Origin: Cellulomonas sp.
Lineage (GTDB): Bacteria; Actinomycetota; Actinomycetes; Actinomycetales; Cellulomonadaceae
NCBI RefSeq assembly: GCF_017744555.1
Contig: NZ_JAGIBD010000004.1
Location: forward strand, 62,001-126,000
Direction of reading: 5' to 3'
Length of the DNA: 64,000 bases
The notes below the pieces were generated by a model. The model made no database searches. It had not been told where the DNA came from and worked only from the letters and a program-made list of their open reading frames with translations. The translations under genes were made by a program, and so were the position numbers. This document shows positions 42,888-55,398 of this stretch, in pieces (the first letter of the stretch is position 1; each line of letters starts with the position of its first letter).

Positions 42888-44398
42888 GCGGCACTTCCTT
42901 CCATGACGAGGTCGAGCACGCGGTGCTCGTCGATGCCGGACGCCGGACCCTCGTGGACCACGCGCCCCTCGGAGACGACCAGCACCCGGTCGGCCAGGCC
43001 GAGCACCTCCGGGATCTCGCTCGAGACGACGACCACGGCGGCGCCCTGTGCCGCGAGGTCCGCGACGAGCGCGTAGATCTCGGCACGCGCGCCGACGTCG
43101 ACACCGCGCGTGGGCTCGTCGAGCAGCAGGACGCGGCAGCCGTGCACGAGCCAGCGCGCGAGCAGGACCTTCTGCTGGTTGCCGCCGGACAGGGTGCGGG
43201 CGCGCCGCTCGGGGTCGGCCGGCCGGACGTCGAGGGCGTCGATCTGCTCGCGGGCGACCGTGCGCTCGGCGCCCTCGTCGAGGAACGAGGCCCTCGCGTT
43301 GCGTCCGAACGTGGAGAGCGTGATGTTGCGGTACACGGGCTCGTCGAGCAGCAGGCCCTGGCTCTTGCGCTCCTCGGGGCACAGGCCGATGCCGGAGCGG
43401 ACCGCGTCGCTCACCGAGCCGGGTCGCAGTCGGCGCCCGCCGACGCGGACGGTGCCCGCCGTCGCGTGGCGGGCGCCGAACACGGTCTCGAGGATCTCCG
43501 TCCGCCCGGAGCCGACGAGCCCAGCCAGCCCGACGACCTCCCCGGCGCGGACGTCGAACGAGACGTCATGGAACGACCCTCGCAGCGTGAGCCCGTCCAC
43601 CTGCAGGACCGTCGCGGCGTCCTCGCGCACCGGAGGCCGGGGCGGGATCGCGTACTCGACCGTCCGCCCGGTCATGAGGCGGATCAGCTCCGCCGTCGGC
43701 GTCTGGGCGGCCGGCAGACCGGTCGCGACCGTGCGGCCGTCCTTGAGGACGGTGATGCGGTCGCCGATCTGGCGGATCTCGTCCAGGCGGTGCGAGATGT
43801 AGACGACCGCGACGCCCGACGCGGTGAGCTCCCGCACGACGCGGAAGAGGTTGTCGACCTCCTCGGCGTCGAGCACGGCCGACGGCTCGTCCATGACGAT
43901 CACGCGCGCGTCGTGCGAGAGGGCGCGGGCCATGCTGACGATCTGCTTGCCCGCGGCCGAGAGCCGGCCGACCTCGCGGTGCGGGGCGATGTCGCCGTGG
44001 CCGAGCCGGCGCAGCAGGGCACGGGTGTTCGCGGTGGCCGCCCGACGCTGCGAGAAGCCCGCCGTGGCGAGCTCGTGGCCCAGGTAGATGTTCTCCGCGA
44101 CCGACAGGCCGTCGACGACGTCGAGCTCCTGGTACATCGTCGCGATGCCGAGCCGCAGACCCGCGACGGGGTGCGGGATCGTGACCGGCCGGCCGTCGAG
44201 GAGGATCTGTCCCTCGTCGGGCTGGTGGGCGCCCGCGAGCACCTTGATGAGCGTCGACTTCCCGGCGCCGTTCTGGCCCAGCAGGCAGTGCACCTCGCCG
44301 GCCCGGATCTCCAGGTCGACGCCGTCGAGCGCTCTCGCGCCCGGGAACTGCTTGACGATCCCGCTCATCTGGAGCAGCGGTGGGTCCACGTTGACCAT
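42884..44398 (-). CDS. sugar ABC transporter ATP-binding protein (RbsA type, two domains)
   Basis: 504 residues from ATG at 44398. First ATPase domain: Walker A LLGQNGAGKSTLIKVLAGAH, signature-like LSAAGKQIVSMARALS, Walker B VIVMDEPSAVLDAEE. Second domain: AGLVGSGRTEILETVFGA in place of Walker A, LSGGNQQKVLLARWL, and LLLDEPTRGVDVGARAEIYA. The degenerate Walker A of the second half is usual for RbsA/MglA. Start is set by TACGGT (44411-44406), seven bases before, and a TTGACC -35, giving a leaderless message; a GTG seven codons upstream would lie over this -10. It is the first gene of the transporter operon and is divergent from the ROK regulator. Confidence 0.94.
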   Translation of the reverse strand: MVNVDPPLLQMSGIVKQFPGARALDGVDLEIRAGEVHCLLGQNGAGKSTLIKVLAGAHQPDEGQILLDGRPVTIPHPVAGLRLGIATMYQELDVVDGLSVAENIYLGHELATAGFSQRRAATANTRALLRRLGHGDIAPHREVGRLSAAGKQIVSMARALSHDARVIVMDEPSAVLDAEEVDNLFRVVRELTASGVAVVYISHRLDEIRQIGDRITVLKDGRTVATGLPAAQTPTAELIRLMTGRTVEYAIPPRPPVREDAATVLQVDGLTLRGSFHDVSFDVRAGEVVGLAGLVGSGRTEILETVFGARHATAGTVRVGGRRLRPGSVSDAVRSGIGLCPEERKSQGLLLDEPVYRNITLSTFGRNARASFLDEGAERTVAREQIDALDVRPADPERRARTLSGGNQQKVLLARWLVHGCRVLLLDEPTRGVDVGARAEIYALVADLAAQGAAVVVVSSEIPEVLGLADRVLVVSEGRVVHEGPASGIDEHRVLDLVMEGSAA

Positions 44399-44405
44399 GT
44401 GCCAG

Positions 44406-44484
44406 ACCGTAGAACCCACTTCTGCCGCCGGTCAAGCAAAAGTCGTCTTCGATGTGTCAGAGTTACGCGAACGTGACCGACACA
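44406..44484. promoter_or_regulatory. transporter/ROK intergenic promoter region
   Basis: Leftward promoter: TTGACC (44435-44430), 18 bases, TACGGT (44411-44406), seven bases before the ATPase ATG. On the right side TGTGTC (44453-44458) and GACACA (44479-44484) form an interrupted inverted repeat that could be part of a ROK operator. The interrupted repeat is weak evidence alone. Confidence 0.5.
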
Positions 44485-44501
44485 AGGCGGAATGATTCAC
44501 T

Positions 44502-45677
44502 GTGCGCATGGACGAGCTCCTCAAGTTCGCCCCCAAGCCGACGGGCGCCGGGGAGATGTTCCAGCTCCTCCGGGACGGCCAGCCCCGCACCCGCTCCGAC
44601 CTCGCCACTCTCACCGGCCAGGCCCGGTCGACGATCGCCGCGCGCGTCGACCTCCTGCTGTCGTCGGGCTTCGTCTCACCGGCCGGGGAGGCCAGCTCGA
44701 CCGGGGGCCGGCCCCCGGCGACGTTCGCGTTCAACCCGTCGGCGCGCGTCGTCCTCGCCGTCGACCTGGGCGCGACCCACTCGCGGCTCGCGCTCACCGA
44801 CCTCGCAGGCACCGTGCTCGCCGAGCACCACGAGCCGATCGCCATCGCCGAGGGGCCCGTGCCGGTCCTCGACCGCGTCGTCGACCTCGGCCTCGAGCTG
44901 CTCGCGACGGCCGAGCGGCCCCTGAGCGACCTCGTCAGCGTGGGCGTCGGCCTGCCGGGGCCCGTCGAGCACTCGACCGGGCGGCCCATCAACCCGCCGA
45001 TCATGCCGGGCTGGGACGACGCCGACGTGCCCGGCCTCCTGGCGCGCAAGCTGCGGGTCCCCGTGCTCGTCGACAACGACGTCAACATCATGGCCCTCGG
45101 CGAGCACACGTCGCAGTGGCCCCAGGTCGACCACCTCCTGTTCGTCAAGGTGGCGACCGGCATCGGCGCGGGCATCATCTCCGACGGCCAGATCCGCCGC
45201 GGCGCGCAGGGGGCGGCGGGCGACCTCGGCCACATCGCCGTGCCGGGTGGGCTCGACCTGCCGTGCCGGTGCGGCAACACCGGCTGCCTCGAAGCCGTCG
45301 CGAGCGGCCCCGCCATCGCGAGCGCACTGCCGGACGCGACCACCAGCGCGGACGTCGTCGCGCTCGTCCGCGCCGGCGACCTGGCCGCGAGCCGTGAGGT
45401 CCGCGAGGCCGGCCGCCACATCGGGGAGGTGCTCGCCGCCTGCGTGAGCATGCTCAACCCGTCCGTCATCGTCATCGGCGGCGTCGTCGCCGAGGCCGGC
45501 GAGCACCTGCTCGCAGGCATCCGCGAGGTCGTCTACCGCCGTTCGCTGCCGCTCGCGACGCAGCACCTGCGCATCGTCGCCTCCCGCACCAAGGGCCGCG
45601 CCGGCGTGCTCGGCGCGTCCGCCATGGCGTCCGACCACGTGCTGTCCGCCGCCGCCATCGACGCCCTGATCAGCTGA
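44502..45677 (+). CDS. ROK family transcriptional regulator
   Basis: 391 residues from GTG at 44502; an ATG two codons later is possible. N-terminal winged HTH (EMFQLLRDGQPRTRSDLATL, TGQARSTIAARVDLLLSSGF), then a sugar-kinase-like ROK domain: VVLAVDLGATHSRLALTDLA, VGVGLPGPVEHSTGRPINPP, VDNDVNIMALGEH and GIGAGIISDGQIRRGAQGAA. The zinc motif CRCGNTGCLEAVASG is complete. It is divergent from the sugar transporter genes and 17 bases before the ThuA gene, so it probably controls them in response to the transported sugar or its phosphate. Whether the ROK part still phosphorylates sugar cannot be told. Confidence 0.92.
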   Translation: MRMDELLKFAPKPTGAGEMFQLLRDGQPRTRSDLATLTGQARSTIAARVDLLLSSGFVSPAGEASSTGGRPPATFAFNPSARVVLAVDLGATHSRLALTDLAGTVLAEHHEPIAIAEGPVPVLDRVVDLGLELLATAERPLSDLVSVGVGLPGPVEHSTGRPINPPIMPGWDDADVPGLLARKLRVPVLVDNDVNIMALGEHTSQWPQVDHLLFVKVATGIGAGIISDGQIRRGAQGAAGDLGHIAVPGGLDLPCRCGNTGCLEAVASGPAIASALPDATTSADVVALVRAGDLAASREVREAGRHIGEVLAACVSMLNPSVIVIGGVVAEAGEHLLAGIREVVYRRSLPLATQHLRIVASRTKGRAGVLGASAMASDHVLSAAAIDALIS

Positions 45678-45694
45678 CCCGAGTGGAGGAACGC

Positions 45695-46348
45695 GTGACC
45701 CAGCAACGCCGAGCGCTCGTGGTCCGGGGCGGATGGGACGGCCACGCCCCCGAGGAGGCCGCCGACCTGTTCGTGCCGTTCCTGCGCGAGCACGACTTCG
45801 ACGTCGTCGTCGAAGGCTCCCTCGAGGCCTACGCCGACCCCGACCTCATGGCCGCGACCGACCTCGTGGTGCAGTGCTGGACGATGGGCGACATCCTCGC
45901 CGACGAGCTGCGCGGCCTGCGGACGGCGGTCGCCGCCGGGACGGGGTTCGCCGGCTGGCACGGTGGGGTCGTCGACTCGTTCCGGATCGCGACCGACTAC
46001 CTCCAGATGGTCGGCGCCCAGTTCGCCGCCCACCCCGGCGGGATCGTCGAGCACACCGTCACCGTGACCGGCGACCACCCGATCGTGGCCGGCGTGCCTG
46101 ACTTCACGCTGCGCTCCGAGCAGTACTGGCTGCTCACCGACCCGCTCAACGACGTCCACGCGACGACGACGATCACGCCGGGCCCCGACGACCCGTGGCA
46201 CGCCCCGGTGACGTCCCCGGCCGTCTGGACCCGCCGGTGGGGCCGAGGGCGCATCTTCGTCTGCGCACCCGGGCACCAGCTCGCCGACCTCGAGGTGCCC
46301 GCCGTGCGGACCATCATCGAGCGCGGACTGCTCTGGGCGACCCGCTGA
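45695..46348 (+). CDS. ThuA domain protein
   Basis: 217 residues from GTG at 45695, with GGAGG five bases upstream; the GTG four codons earlier would place the ribosome site inside the coding region. ThuA/trehalose-utilisation-like class I glutamine amidotransferase fold: RRALVVRGGWDGHAPEEAAD, YADPDLMAATDLVVQCWTMG, GTGFAGWHGGVVDSFRIATD (pocket with conserved His), and VTGDHPIVAGVPDFTLRSEQ. ThuA proteins accompany sugar dehydrogenases of the Gfo/Idh/MocA type; here both occur in one cluster. No cysteine nucleophile is obvious. It ends the rightward ROK-thuA operon. Confidence 0.88.
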   Translation: MTQQRRALVVRGGWDGHAPEEAADLFVPFLREHDFDVVVEGSLEAYADPDLMAATDLVVQCWTMGDILADELRGLRTAVAAGTGFAGWHGGVVDSFRIATDYLQMVGAQFAAHPGGIVEHTVTVTGDHPIVAGVPDFTLRSEQYWLLTDPLNDVHATTTITPGPDDPWHAPVTSPAVWTRRWGRGRIFVCAPGHQLADLEVPAVRTIIERGLLWATR

Positions 46349-46353
46349 CCGCT

Positions 46354-46394
46354 GCTCGTCGCGATCGCCCTCGCTCGTCGCCGTTGCTCGTCGC
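46354..46394. repeat. three short GCTCGTCGC repeats after the ThuA gene
   Basis: GCTCGTCGC at 46354-46362, 46373-46381 and 46386-46394, then a small GC hairpin (CGGCGCG with CGCGCCG) before the GNAT gene end. Spacing is irregular. Probably incidental in a GC-rich gap, possibly a transcription end region. Confidence 0.35.
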
Positions 46395-46438
46395 TCATCC
46401 CCCTTGCTGGCGACCCGGCGCGCAGGGCGCCGCGCCGC

Positions 46439-47731
46439 CTAGCGGCGCTCGCGGTACAGGTACCGCTCCGCGGGCTGGAACCCCAGTCCGGCGTACAGCG
46501 CCGCGGCCCCGGTGTTGTCCGCCTCGACCTGCAGGAACGCTCGACGCGCCCCACGCCGGGCGGCCTCGTCCAGCGCACGCAGCGTGAGCGCACGACCCAG
46601 CCCGCGCCGCCGGGCGTGCGGCGCGACCACGAGGCAGGACAGGGCGACCCAGTCCTCGGCGAACGCCGCACGGATCACGCCGACCGGCCCGTCGGCATCC
46701 GTCGCGAGCAGGTAGACCGCGGGTGCACCACCGAGCACCGTGCGCGCGAGCGCCAGGCTCGTGCCGTCGTCCTGCGCCGCGCTCCCGCTGGCGTGCAGGC
46801 GGGACTTCGCTCCCGACCACAGCGCGAGCCAGGCGTCGCCGGGCCGGTCCGCCAGCGACACCCGCACCGGGCCCGCGTCGGTGTGCGTCGCAGCCGCCCG
46901 GTGCCCGGCTCGCCCGCCGTCGTCGACCGGGCGGACCAGCACGTCCGTGCGGGCGACCACCGCGTACCCCCGACGGTCGAGGAGCTCGGTGAGCCCCGGT
47001 GTGGCCGCGCGGCACATGCGGACGACGGTCGGCTGGCTGACCTCGGCATACAGCGCCTCGACCCGGTCGAGAGCCGCGTCGAGATCCGCCGGCACGCCGA
47101 GCGGCAGCAGGCTGTTGGCCCGGCGGGTGAGCCCGCCCGACAGGCCGACCCGCCACCCGTCCACGTCGACGATGCGCGCCGGTGGCCAGGTCGCCTGCTC
47201 GACGAGCGCACCCGGCGCGTCGGGAGGTGTCCACGTGTGCACCCGCAGGTGCACGACGGTGTGGTCCCAGTCGCGCTCCGGCACCGCGACGAACCCGAGC
47301 CGCGCGTACAGGCGCCGAGCCGACTCCATGGAGTCGAGCGTCGAGAGGACCACGCGCCGGGCGCCGCCCGCGACGGCCTCGCGCAGCGCCGCACCCACCA
47401 GGAGCTCGGCGATCCCCTGCCGCCTGGCCTCGGGCGCGACCGCGAGCATGCGGATCTCGAGCTCGCCCGGTTCGGCGACCTCCGCGTACGACGTGCCGTA
47501 AGGCGCGAGGGTCACGGTGCCGACCACGACGAGGTCGTCCTCCGGCTCACCGCCCGGGAGCAGCGCGACCAGCACCGTCGCCTCGCGTGACCGCTGCTCG
47601 GCGTCCCGCAGCTCGTCGGCGTACGCGTCCGTCGCGTCGACCAGCCGGTCCGCCAGGTACGCCTCCGCCGTCAACGCACCGGCGTCGGCGACCTCGCGAC
47701 CGCGGGCGACGCGGACGACCGCAGCCGGCAC
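46439..47731 (-). CDS. tandem GNAT acetyltransferase (two domains)
   Basis: 430 residues from GTG at 47731, one base after the ligA stop and with GAGG about nine bases upstream; a farther GTG at 47785 would overlap ligA by 53 bases. N-terminal GNAT: ELEIRMLAVAPEARRQGIAE (R-x-Q-G-x-A acetyl-CoA motif) with SMESARRLYARLGFVAV. A middle region of about 150 residues has weak similarity to a degenerate domain. C-terminal GNAT: LVVAPHARRRGLGRALTLRA and NTGAAALYAGLGFQPAERYL. Longer than mycothiol synthase, and without specific features of it. Substrate unknown. Confidence 0.8.
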   Translation of the reverse strand: MPAAVVRVARGREVADAGALTAEAYLADRLVDATDAYADELRDAEQRSREATVLVALLPGGEPEDDLVVVGTVTLAPYGTSYAEVAEPGELEIRMLAVAPEARRQGIAELLVGAALREAVAGGARRVVLSTLDSMESARRLYARLGFVAVPERDWDHTVVHLRVHTWTPPDAPGALVEQATWPPARIVDVDGWRVGLSGGLTRRANSLLPLGVPADLDAALDRVEALYAEVSQPTVVRMCRAATPGLTELLDRRGYAVVARTDVLVRPVDDGGRAGHRAAATHTDAGPVRVSLADRPGDAWLALWSGAKSRLHASGSAAQDDGTSLALARTVLGGAPAVYLLATDADGPVGVIRAAFAEDWVALSCLVVAPHARRRGLGRALTLRALDEAARRGARRAFLQVEADNTGAAALYAGLGFQPAERYLYRERR

Positions 47732-47732
47732 C

Positions 47733-51570
<3,838 letters not shown>

Positions 51571-51573
51571 GCG

Positions 51574-51984
51574 TCAGGACTCCCGGCGACGCACGCGCGG
51601 CACGACCACGAGTGCGAGCGAGGTGACGACCCCCGCGACCGCGAGCGCCCCGCCCACGGTCACCAGCGGCCCGGACACGCTCGCGACCACGACCTCCTCG
51701 CGCGTCCCGTCGACGTCCCACTCGCACACCGACCTCGGCGGGAAGGCCTGGTACCGCACGTACGCGTCGTCGGTCTGGGCCGCGTACGCCTCGAGGCAGG
51801 GCTCGCCACCGGTGCGCGACGCGTTGAGCGTCGTCACGCCGATCGAGACGAACGCGATGACCAGCGCGACGATGCCGACGATCGCGGCCGCCGACGCGAC
51901 GAGCAGGGCGACCGCACCGCCCGTGCTCCGCCGGTAGCGCTGCGCCGCGGGCTTCGACAGCCCTGCCACGGGGTCGTCGGTCAC
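51574..51984 (-). CDS. small membrane protein of the iscS-mnmA operon
   Basis: 136 residues from GTG at 51984, with GGAGGAG about five bases upstream. One N-terminal helix (AVALLVASAAAIVGIVALVI, residues 22-46), an extracytoplasmic part with two Cys (GGEPCLEAYAAQ, PRSVCEWDVDG) and a second helix near residues 102-126, ending in basic RVRRRES. The Cys pair could form a disulfide. No family recognised. The GTG start lies two bases beyond the stop of the methionine-synthase-like gene, so it closes an operon with iscS and mnmA. Confidence 0.6.
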   Translation of the reverse strand: MTDDPVAGLSKPAAQRYRRSTGGAVALLVASAAAIVGIVALVIAFVSIGVTTLNASRTGGEPCLEAYAAQTDDAYVRYQAFPPRSVCEWDVDGTREEVVVASVSGPLVTVGGALAVAGVVTSLALVVVPRVRRRES

Positions 51985-51985
51985 G

Positions 51986-52999
51986 TCACTCCTCCGCTCG
52001 TTCGGCGACGATCGTCGCCGCCTTGGCCACGCCGGCGAGCCCGGCGCGTGCGTCGTCGGGTGTGCCGCCCTGGTCTCCGGCGAGCAGGACGACGTCGCGC
52101 AGCCCGGCCGCCGGCAGCCCGACGGAGCGCCACGGTCGCAGCAGGACGTCCGCCTGCCCGACGACGTCGGGGCCCGCGCACTGGGACGACGCCTGCGGCG
52201 GCAGCTGGGCCCACAGCGCGAACCCGTCCTCGACGGCCTCCGCGACGCGCTCCCACGCGCGCTCGTCGAACCCGGCGACCGCGAGCGCGAGGCCGTCGAC
52301 GCCGGCGTGCCGGATCGCGGGCAGCGACGCCCAGGACGCGCCGCCGTGCACGACGACGGCCGAGGCTCCGCCCTGCCGGGCGCCCGCGGCGACCGTGCCG
52401 ATCCGTTCGGCGGCGACCGGTCCGGGCACGGCGCGCAGCGCGGCGTACCCGGAGAACGTGGGCAGCACGCCCGCCACGACGGGCGCGAGCAGCGGCTCGT
52501 GCAGCAGCACGGTGGGCTCCGCACCGGGGACGGCGACACGCAGCGCCGCGAGGTGCTCGGCGAGCCCGGCGGCGAGCGACTCGGTGACGTCCCGCACCGC
52601 GCCGGCGTCGGCGAGCACGCGGTCGCCGCGGGCCAGGTACACGGACGCCGCCAGCGAGAGGGGCCCGAGCACGGGGACGACGAGCGGCCCGGTGTACCCG
52701 TGCGCGCCGACCGCGACCGCGTCGAGGTCCTCCCGCACGAACGCCCGCGCGCGGGCGAGGTCGCCGCCCGGCCGGTCGGCGAGCTTCCAGCCGTGCGGCC
52801 CGAGCTCGGTCGGCAGCCCGGTGAGCACGGCGGCCGCGTGCCCGGTGCGCTCGCCCCACGGGCCGCGGTCGGGCAGCAGCACCGTGAACGGCAGGCCATC
52901 GACGCCGGTCGGGGCGTCGACCAGGTCGCCGACCACCACGGACGCGGCGTCGAGCGCGTCGGTGCCGGGCCAGCCTCCGGTGCCGCTGACCCCCGTCAC
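51986..52999 (-). CDS. methionine synthase-like (MetE C-terminal/UROD superfamily) protein
   Basis: 337 residues from GTG at 52999, overlapping the mnmA stop in a GTGA. It has the barrel pattern of cobalamin-independent methionine synthase C-terminal domains: [40 protein letters not shown] and [20 protein letters not shown]. Only one barrel is present, about 40 percent of MetE. The Cys/His zinc site of true MetE (HxCn near the end) is not obvious; one Cys in [11 protein letters not shown] is visible. So enzymatic methylation of homocysteine is doubtful. Actinobacterial genomes often place this gene next to mnmA; its role is unknown. Confidence 0.78.
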   Translation of the reverse strand: MTGVSGTGGWPGTDALDAASVVVGDLVDAPTGVDGLPFTVLLPDRGPWGERTGHAAAVLTGLPTELGPHGWKLADRPGGDLARARAFVREDLDAVAVGAHGYTGPLVVPVLGPLSLAASVYLARGDRVLADAGAVRDVTESLAAGLAEHLAALRVAVPGAEPTVLLHEPLLAPVVAGVLPTFSGYAALRAVPGPVAAERIGTVAAGARQGGASAVVVHGGASWASLPAIRHAGVDGLALAVAGFDERAWERVAEAVEDGFALWAQLPPQASSQCAGPDVVGQADVLLRPWRSVGLPAAGLRDVVLLAGDQGGTPDDARAGLAGVAKAATIVAERAEE

Positions 53000-54111
53000 G
53001 ACGTCTGTCCGGCGGCGACGGCCGGCACTGCCCGACGCGTCCCGGTGACCGTCGCCTGGCCGAGCACCCGGGTACCCGCGTACAGCACGAGCGACTGCCC
53101 AGGGGCGACGCCGCGCAGCCCGGGCTCGACGGCGACCGACAGCGTGCCGTCGTCGAGCACGGTGGCGGCGCCGGCGACGGGCGCACCGTGCGCGCGCACC
53201 TGCACCTCGCACGCGAACGGGTCCGCGGCGGCGGGCGCGAACCACACGGCCCGGTCCGCCTCGACGACGGCCACCGCGAGCTCGTCGGCCGGCCCGACCA
53301 CGACCCGGTTGCGCACCGGCTCGACCGCGAGCACGTACCGCGGCTTCCCGTCGGGCGCCGGACGTCCGAGCGAGAGCCCGCGCCGCTGCCCGACGGTGTA
53401 CGCGTAGGCGCCGTCGTGCGTCCCGACGACCTCGCCCGACGTGTCGACGATCTCGCCGGGCCGCTCGCCGAGCCGCGAGCGCAGGAACCCCTGGGTGTCG
53501 CCGTCGGCGACGAAGCAGATGTCGTACGAGTCGGGCTTCGCGGAGACCGACAGCCCGCGGGCAGCAGCCTCGGCGCGCGTCTGCTCCTTCGACGGCACGT
53601 CGCCGAGCGGGAACATCGAGCGGGCCAGCCGCTCGGGACCCATCACGGCGAGCACGTACGACTGGTCCTTCGCCGGGTCGGCCGACCGGTGCAGCGCCCG
53701 CCACCCGTCGGCAGCGACCTCGATGCGCGCGTAGTGGCCGGTGCACACCGCGTCGAACCCGAGCGCGACGGCCTTGTCGAGCAGCGCGCTGAACTTGATG
53801 TGCTCGTTGCACCGCACGCACGGATTCGGCGTCCTGCCGGCCTCGTACTCGGCGAGGAAGTCGGCGACGACCGTCTCCTCGAAGCGCTCGGACAGGTCCC
53901 ACACGTAGTACGGGATGCCCAGCACGTCGGCGGCCCGCCGTGCGTCCCCGGCGTCCTCGATCGAGCAGCACCCGCGCGAGCCCGTGCGGAACTGGTCGCG
54001 CGTGCGGGACAGCGCCATGTGCACGCCGACGACGTCGTGCCCGGCGTCGACCGCACGGGCCGCCGCGACGGCGGAGTCCACGCCTCCGGAGAGTGCCGCG
54101 AGCACGCGCAT
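52996..54111 (-). CDS. mnmA: tRNA-specific 2-thiouridylase
   Basis: 371 residues from ATG at 54111. MnmA adenylates U34 of tRNA(Lys, Glu, Gln) and transfers sulfur to form 2-thiouridine. P-loop of PP-loop ATPases: [18 protein letters not shown]. Cysteine in [20 protein letters not shown] and catalytic Cys in [20 protein letters not shown]; the [10 protein letters not shown] and [12 protein letters not shown] motifs complete the family set. The start overlaps the iscS stop by one base, so sulfur donor and acceptor are coupled. A methionine-synthase-like gene follows with a four-base overlap. Confidence 0.96.
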   Translation of the reverse strand: MRVLAALSGGVDSAVAAARAVDAGHDVVGVHMALSRTRDQFRTGSRGCCSIEDAGDARRAADVLGIPYYVWDLSERFEETVVADFLAEYEAGRTPNPCVRCNEHIKFSALLDKAVALGFDAVCTGHYARIEVAADGWRALHRSADPAKDQSYVLAVMGPERLARSMFPLGDVPSKEQTRAEAAARGLSVSAKPDSYDICFVADGDTQGFLRSRLGERPGEIVDTSGEVVGTHDGAYAYTVGQRRGLSLGRPAPDGKPRYVLAVEPVRNRVVVGPADELAVAVVEADRAVWFAPAAADPFACEVQVRAHGAPVAGAATVLDDGTLSVAVEPGLRGVAPGQSLVLYAGTRVLGQATVTGTRRAVPAVAAGQTS

Positions 54112-55307
54112 CAGACCGGCACCGCCGTGCTTCGGCCCGCGAGCCCGGCCGCGCGGGCCCGCTCGACGACTCCGGGCAGCACGGACAGGAGCGTCGCGAC
54201 GTCGTCCGCGGTGCTCGTGGGCCCCAGGCTGAACCGGAGCGCGCCGCGCGCGTCGTCCTCGTCGATCCCCATCGCGAGCAGCACGTGGCTCGGTCGCGGC
54301 ACCCCGGCCTGGCAGGCCGACCCGGTGGAGGCCTCGACGCCCGCGGAGTCGAGCAGGTACAGCAGCGAGTCGCCCTCGCAGCCCGTGAACGTGAAGTGCG
54401 CGTTCGCGGGCAGCCGGCGGGCGGGGTCCGCGGGTCCGCGCAGCACGGCCCCCGGCACGGACGACAGGACGCCCGCGACGAGCTCGTCGCGCAGGGCGCC
54501 GACGTGGGCGGCGTGGTCGGCCCGTCCCGCGACCGCGAGGTCGGTCGCGACACCGAACGAGGCGATGAGCGGCGCGTCGAGCGTGCCCGACCGCACGCCG
54601 CGCTCCTGCCCGCCGCCGTGCAGCACGGGCGTGAGCTCGAGACCCCGGCGAGCCAGCAGCGCGCCGACGCCACCGGGCCCGCCGAGCTTGTGCGCGCTCA
54701 CCGTGAGCGCGTCGAGCCCGGACGCCGCGAAGTCGACCGGCACCTGCCCGACGGCCTGCACCGCGTCCGCGTGGACCGGCACGCCGTACCGCCGGGCCAG
54801 GGCGACCACCTCGTCGAGCGGCTGCAGCGCACCGACCTCGTTGTTCGCCCACATGACCGAGATCAGCGCGGCTTGGTCGCCGTGCTCCTCGAGCTCGCGG
54901 CGCAACGCGTCGACCACGAGCACACCCTCGGCGTCGACCGGGAGCAGCACGAGCTCGGCGCCCGCGTGCTCCGCCATCCAGAACGCCGGGTCCAGCACCG
55001 CGTGATGCTCGGCGGCGGACACGAGGATGCGGCGCCGCGACGGGTCCTGCGCGCGTCGCGACCAGAACAGGCCCTTGACCGCGAGGTTGTCCGCCTCGGT
55101 GCCGCCCGCCGTCCAGACGACCTCGCTGGGTCGGGCGCCGAGCGCCGCCGCGGTGCGCTCGCGCGCCTCCTCGACGACGCGCCGGGCCGCACGGCCGGAC
55201 GCGTGCAGCGACGACGGGTTGCCGGTCCGGAACAGCTGCTCGGCCAGCACGCGCGCCGCCTCGGGGACCATCGGCGTGGTCGCCGCATGATCCAGGTAGA
55301 CGCTCAC
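54111..55307 (-). CDS. iscS: cysteine desulfurase (IscS/NifS type)
   Basis: 398 residues from GTG at 55307, which follows TAGACT by seven bases. PLP enzyme that removes sulfur from cysteine. Begins [20 protein letters not shown]; the PLP lysine is in [20 protein letters not shown], and the active Cys is in [20 protein letters not shown] near residue 325. The short S-x-C-x-x-G loop is of the group I type. Placement directly before mnmA marks it as the tRNA thiolation sulfur source rather than a housekeeping Fe-S desulfurase, although both roles are possible. Confidence 0.95.
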   Translation of the reverse strand: MSVYLDHAATTPMVPEAARVLAEQLFRTGNPSSLHASGRAARRVVEEARERTAAALGARPSEVVWTAGGTEADNLAVKGLFWSRRAQDPSRRRILVSAAEHHAVLDPAFWMAEHAGAELVLLPVDAEGVLVVDALRRELEEHGDQAALISVMWANNEVGALQPLDEVVALARRYGVPVHADAVQAVGQVPVDFAASGLDALTVSAHKLGGPGGVGALLARRGLELTPVLHGGGQERGVRSGTLDAPLIASFGVATDLAVAGRADHAAHVGALRDELVAGVLSSVPGAVLRGPADPARRLPANAHFTFTGCEGDSLLYLLDSAGVEASTGSACQAGVPRPSHVLLAMGIDEDDARGALRFSLGPTSTADDVATLLSVLPGVVERARAAGLAGRSTAVPV

Positions 55308-55398
55308 CCGCAGCAGTCTACGAAGGCCGGGGCCCTCGACTGGCCACGACCTGGAATCACCCACCCGGGGTCCGGGCCGCACCTGGCAGGATGTGCGC

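Noticed and set aside
46354-46394. The three GCTCGTCGC copies as a CRISPR or attachment site
   Set aside because: Copies are only nine bases, irregularly spaced and not next to cas or integrase genes.
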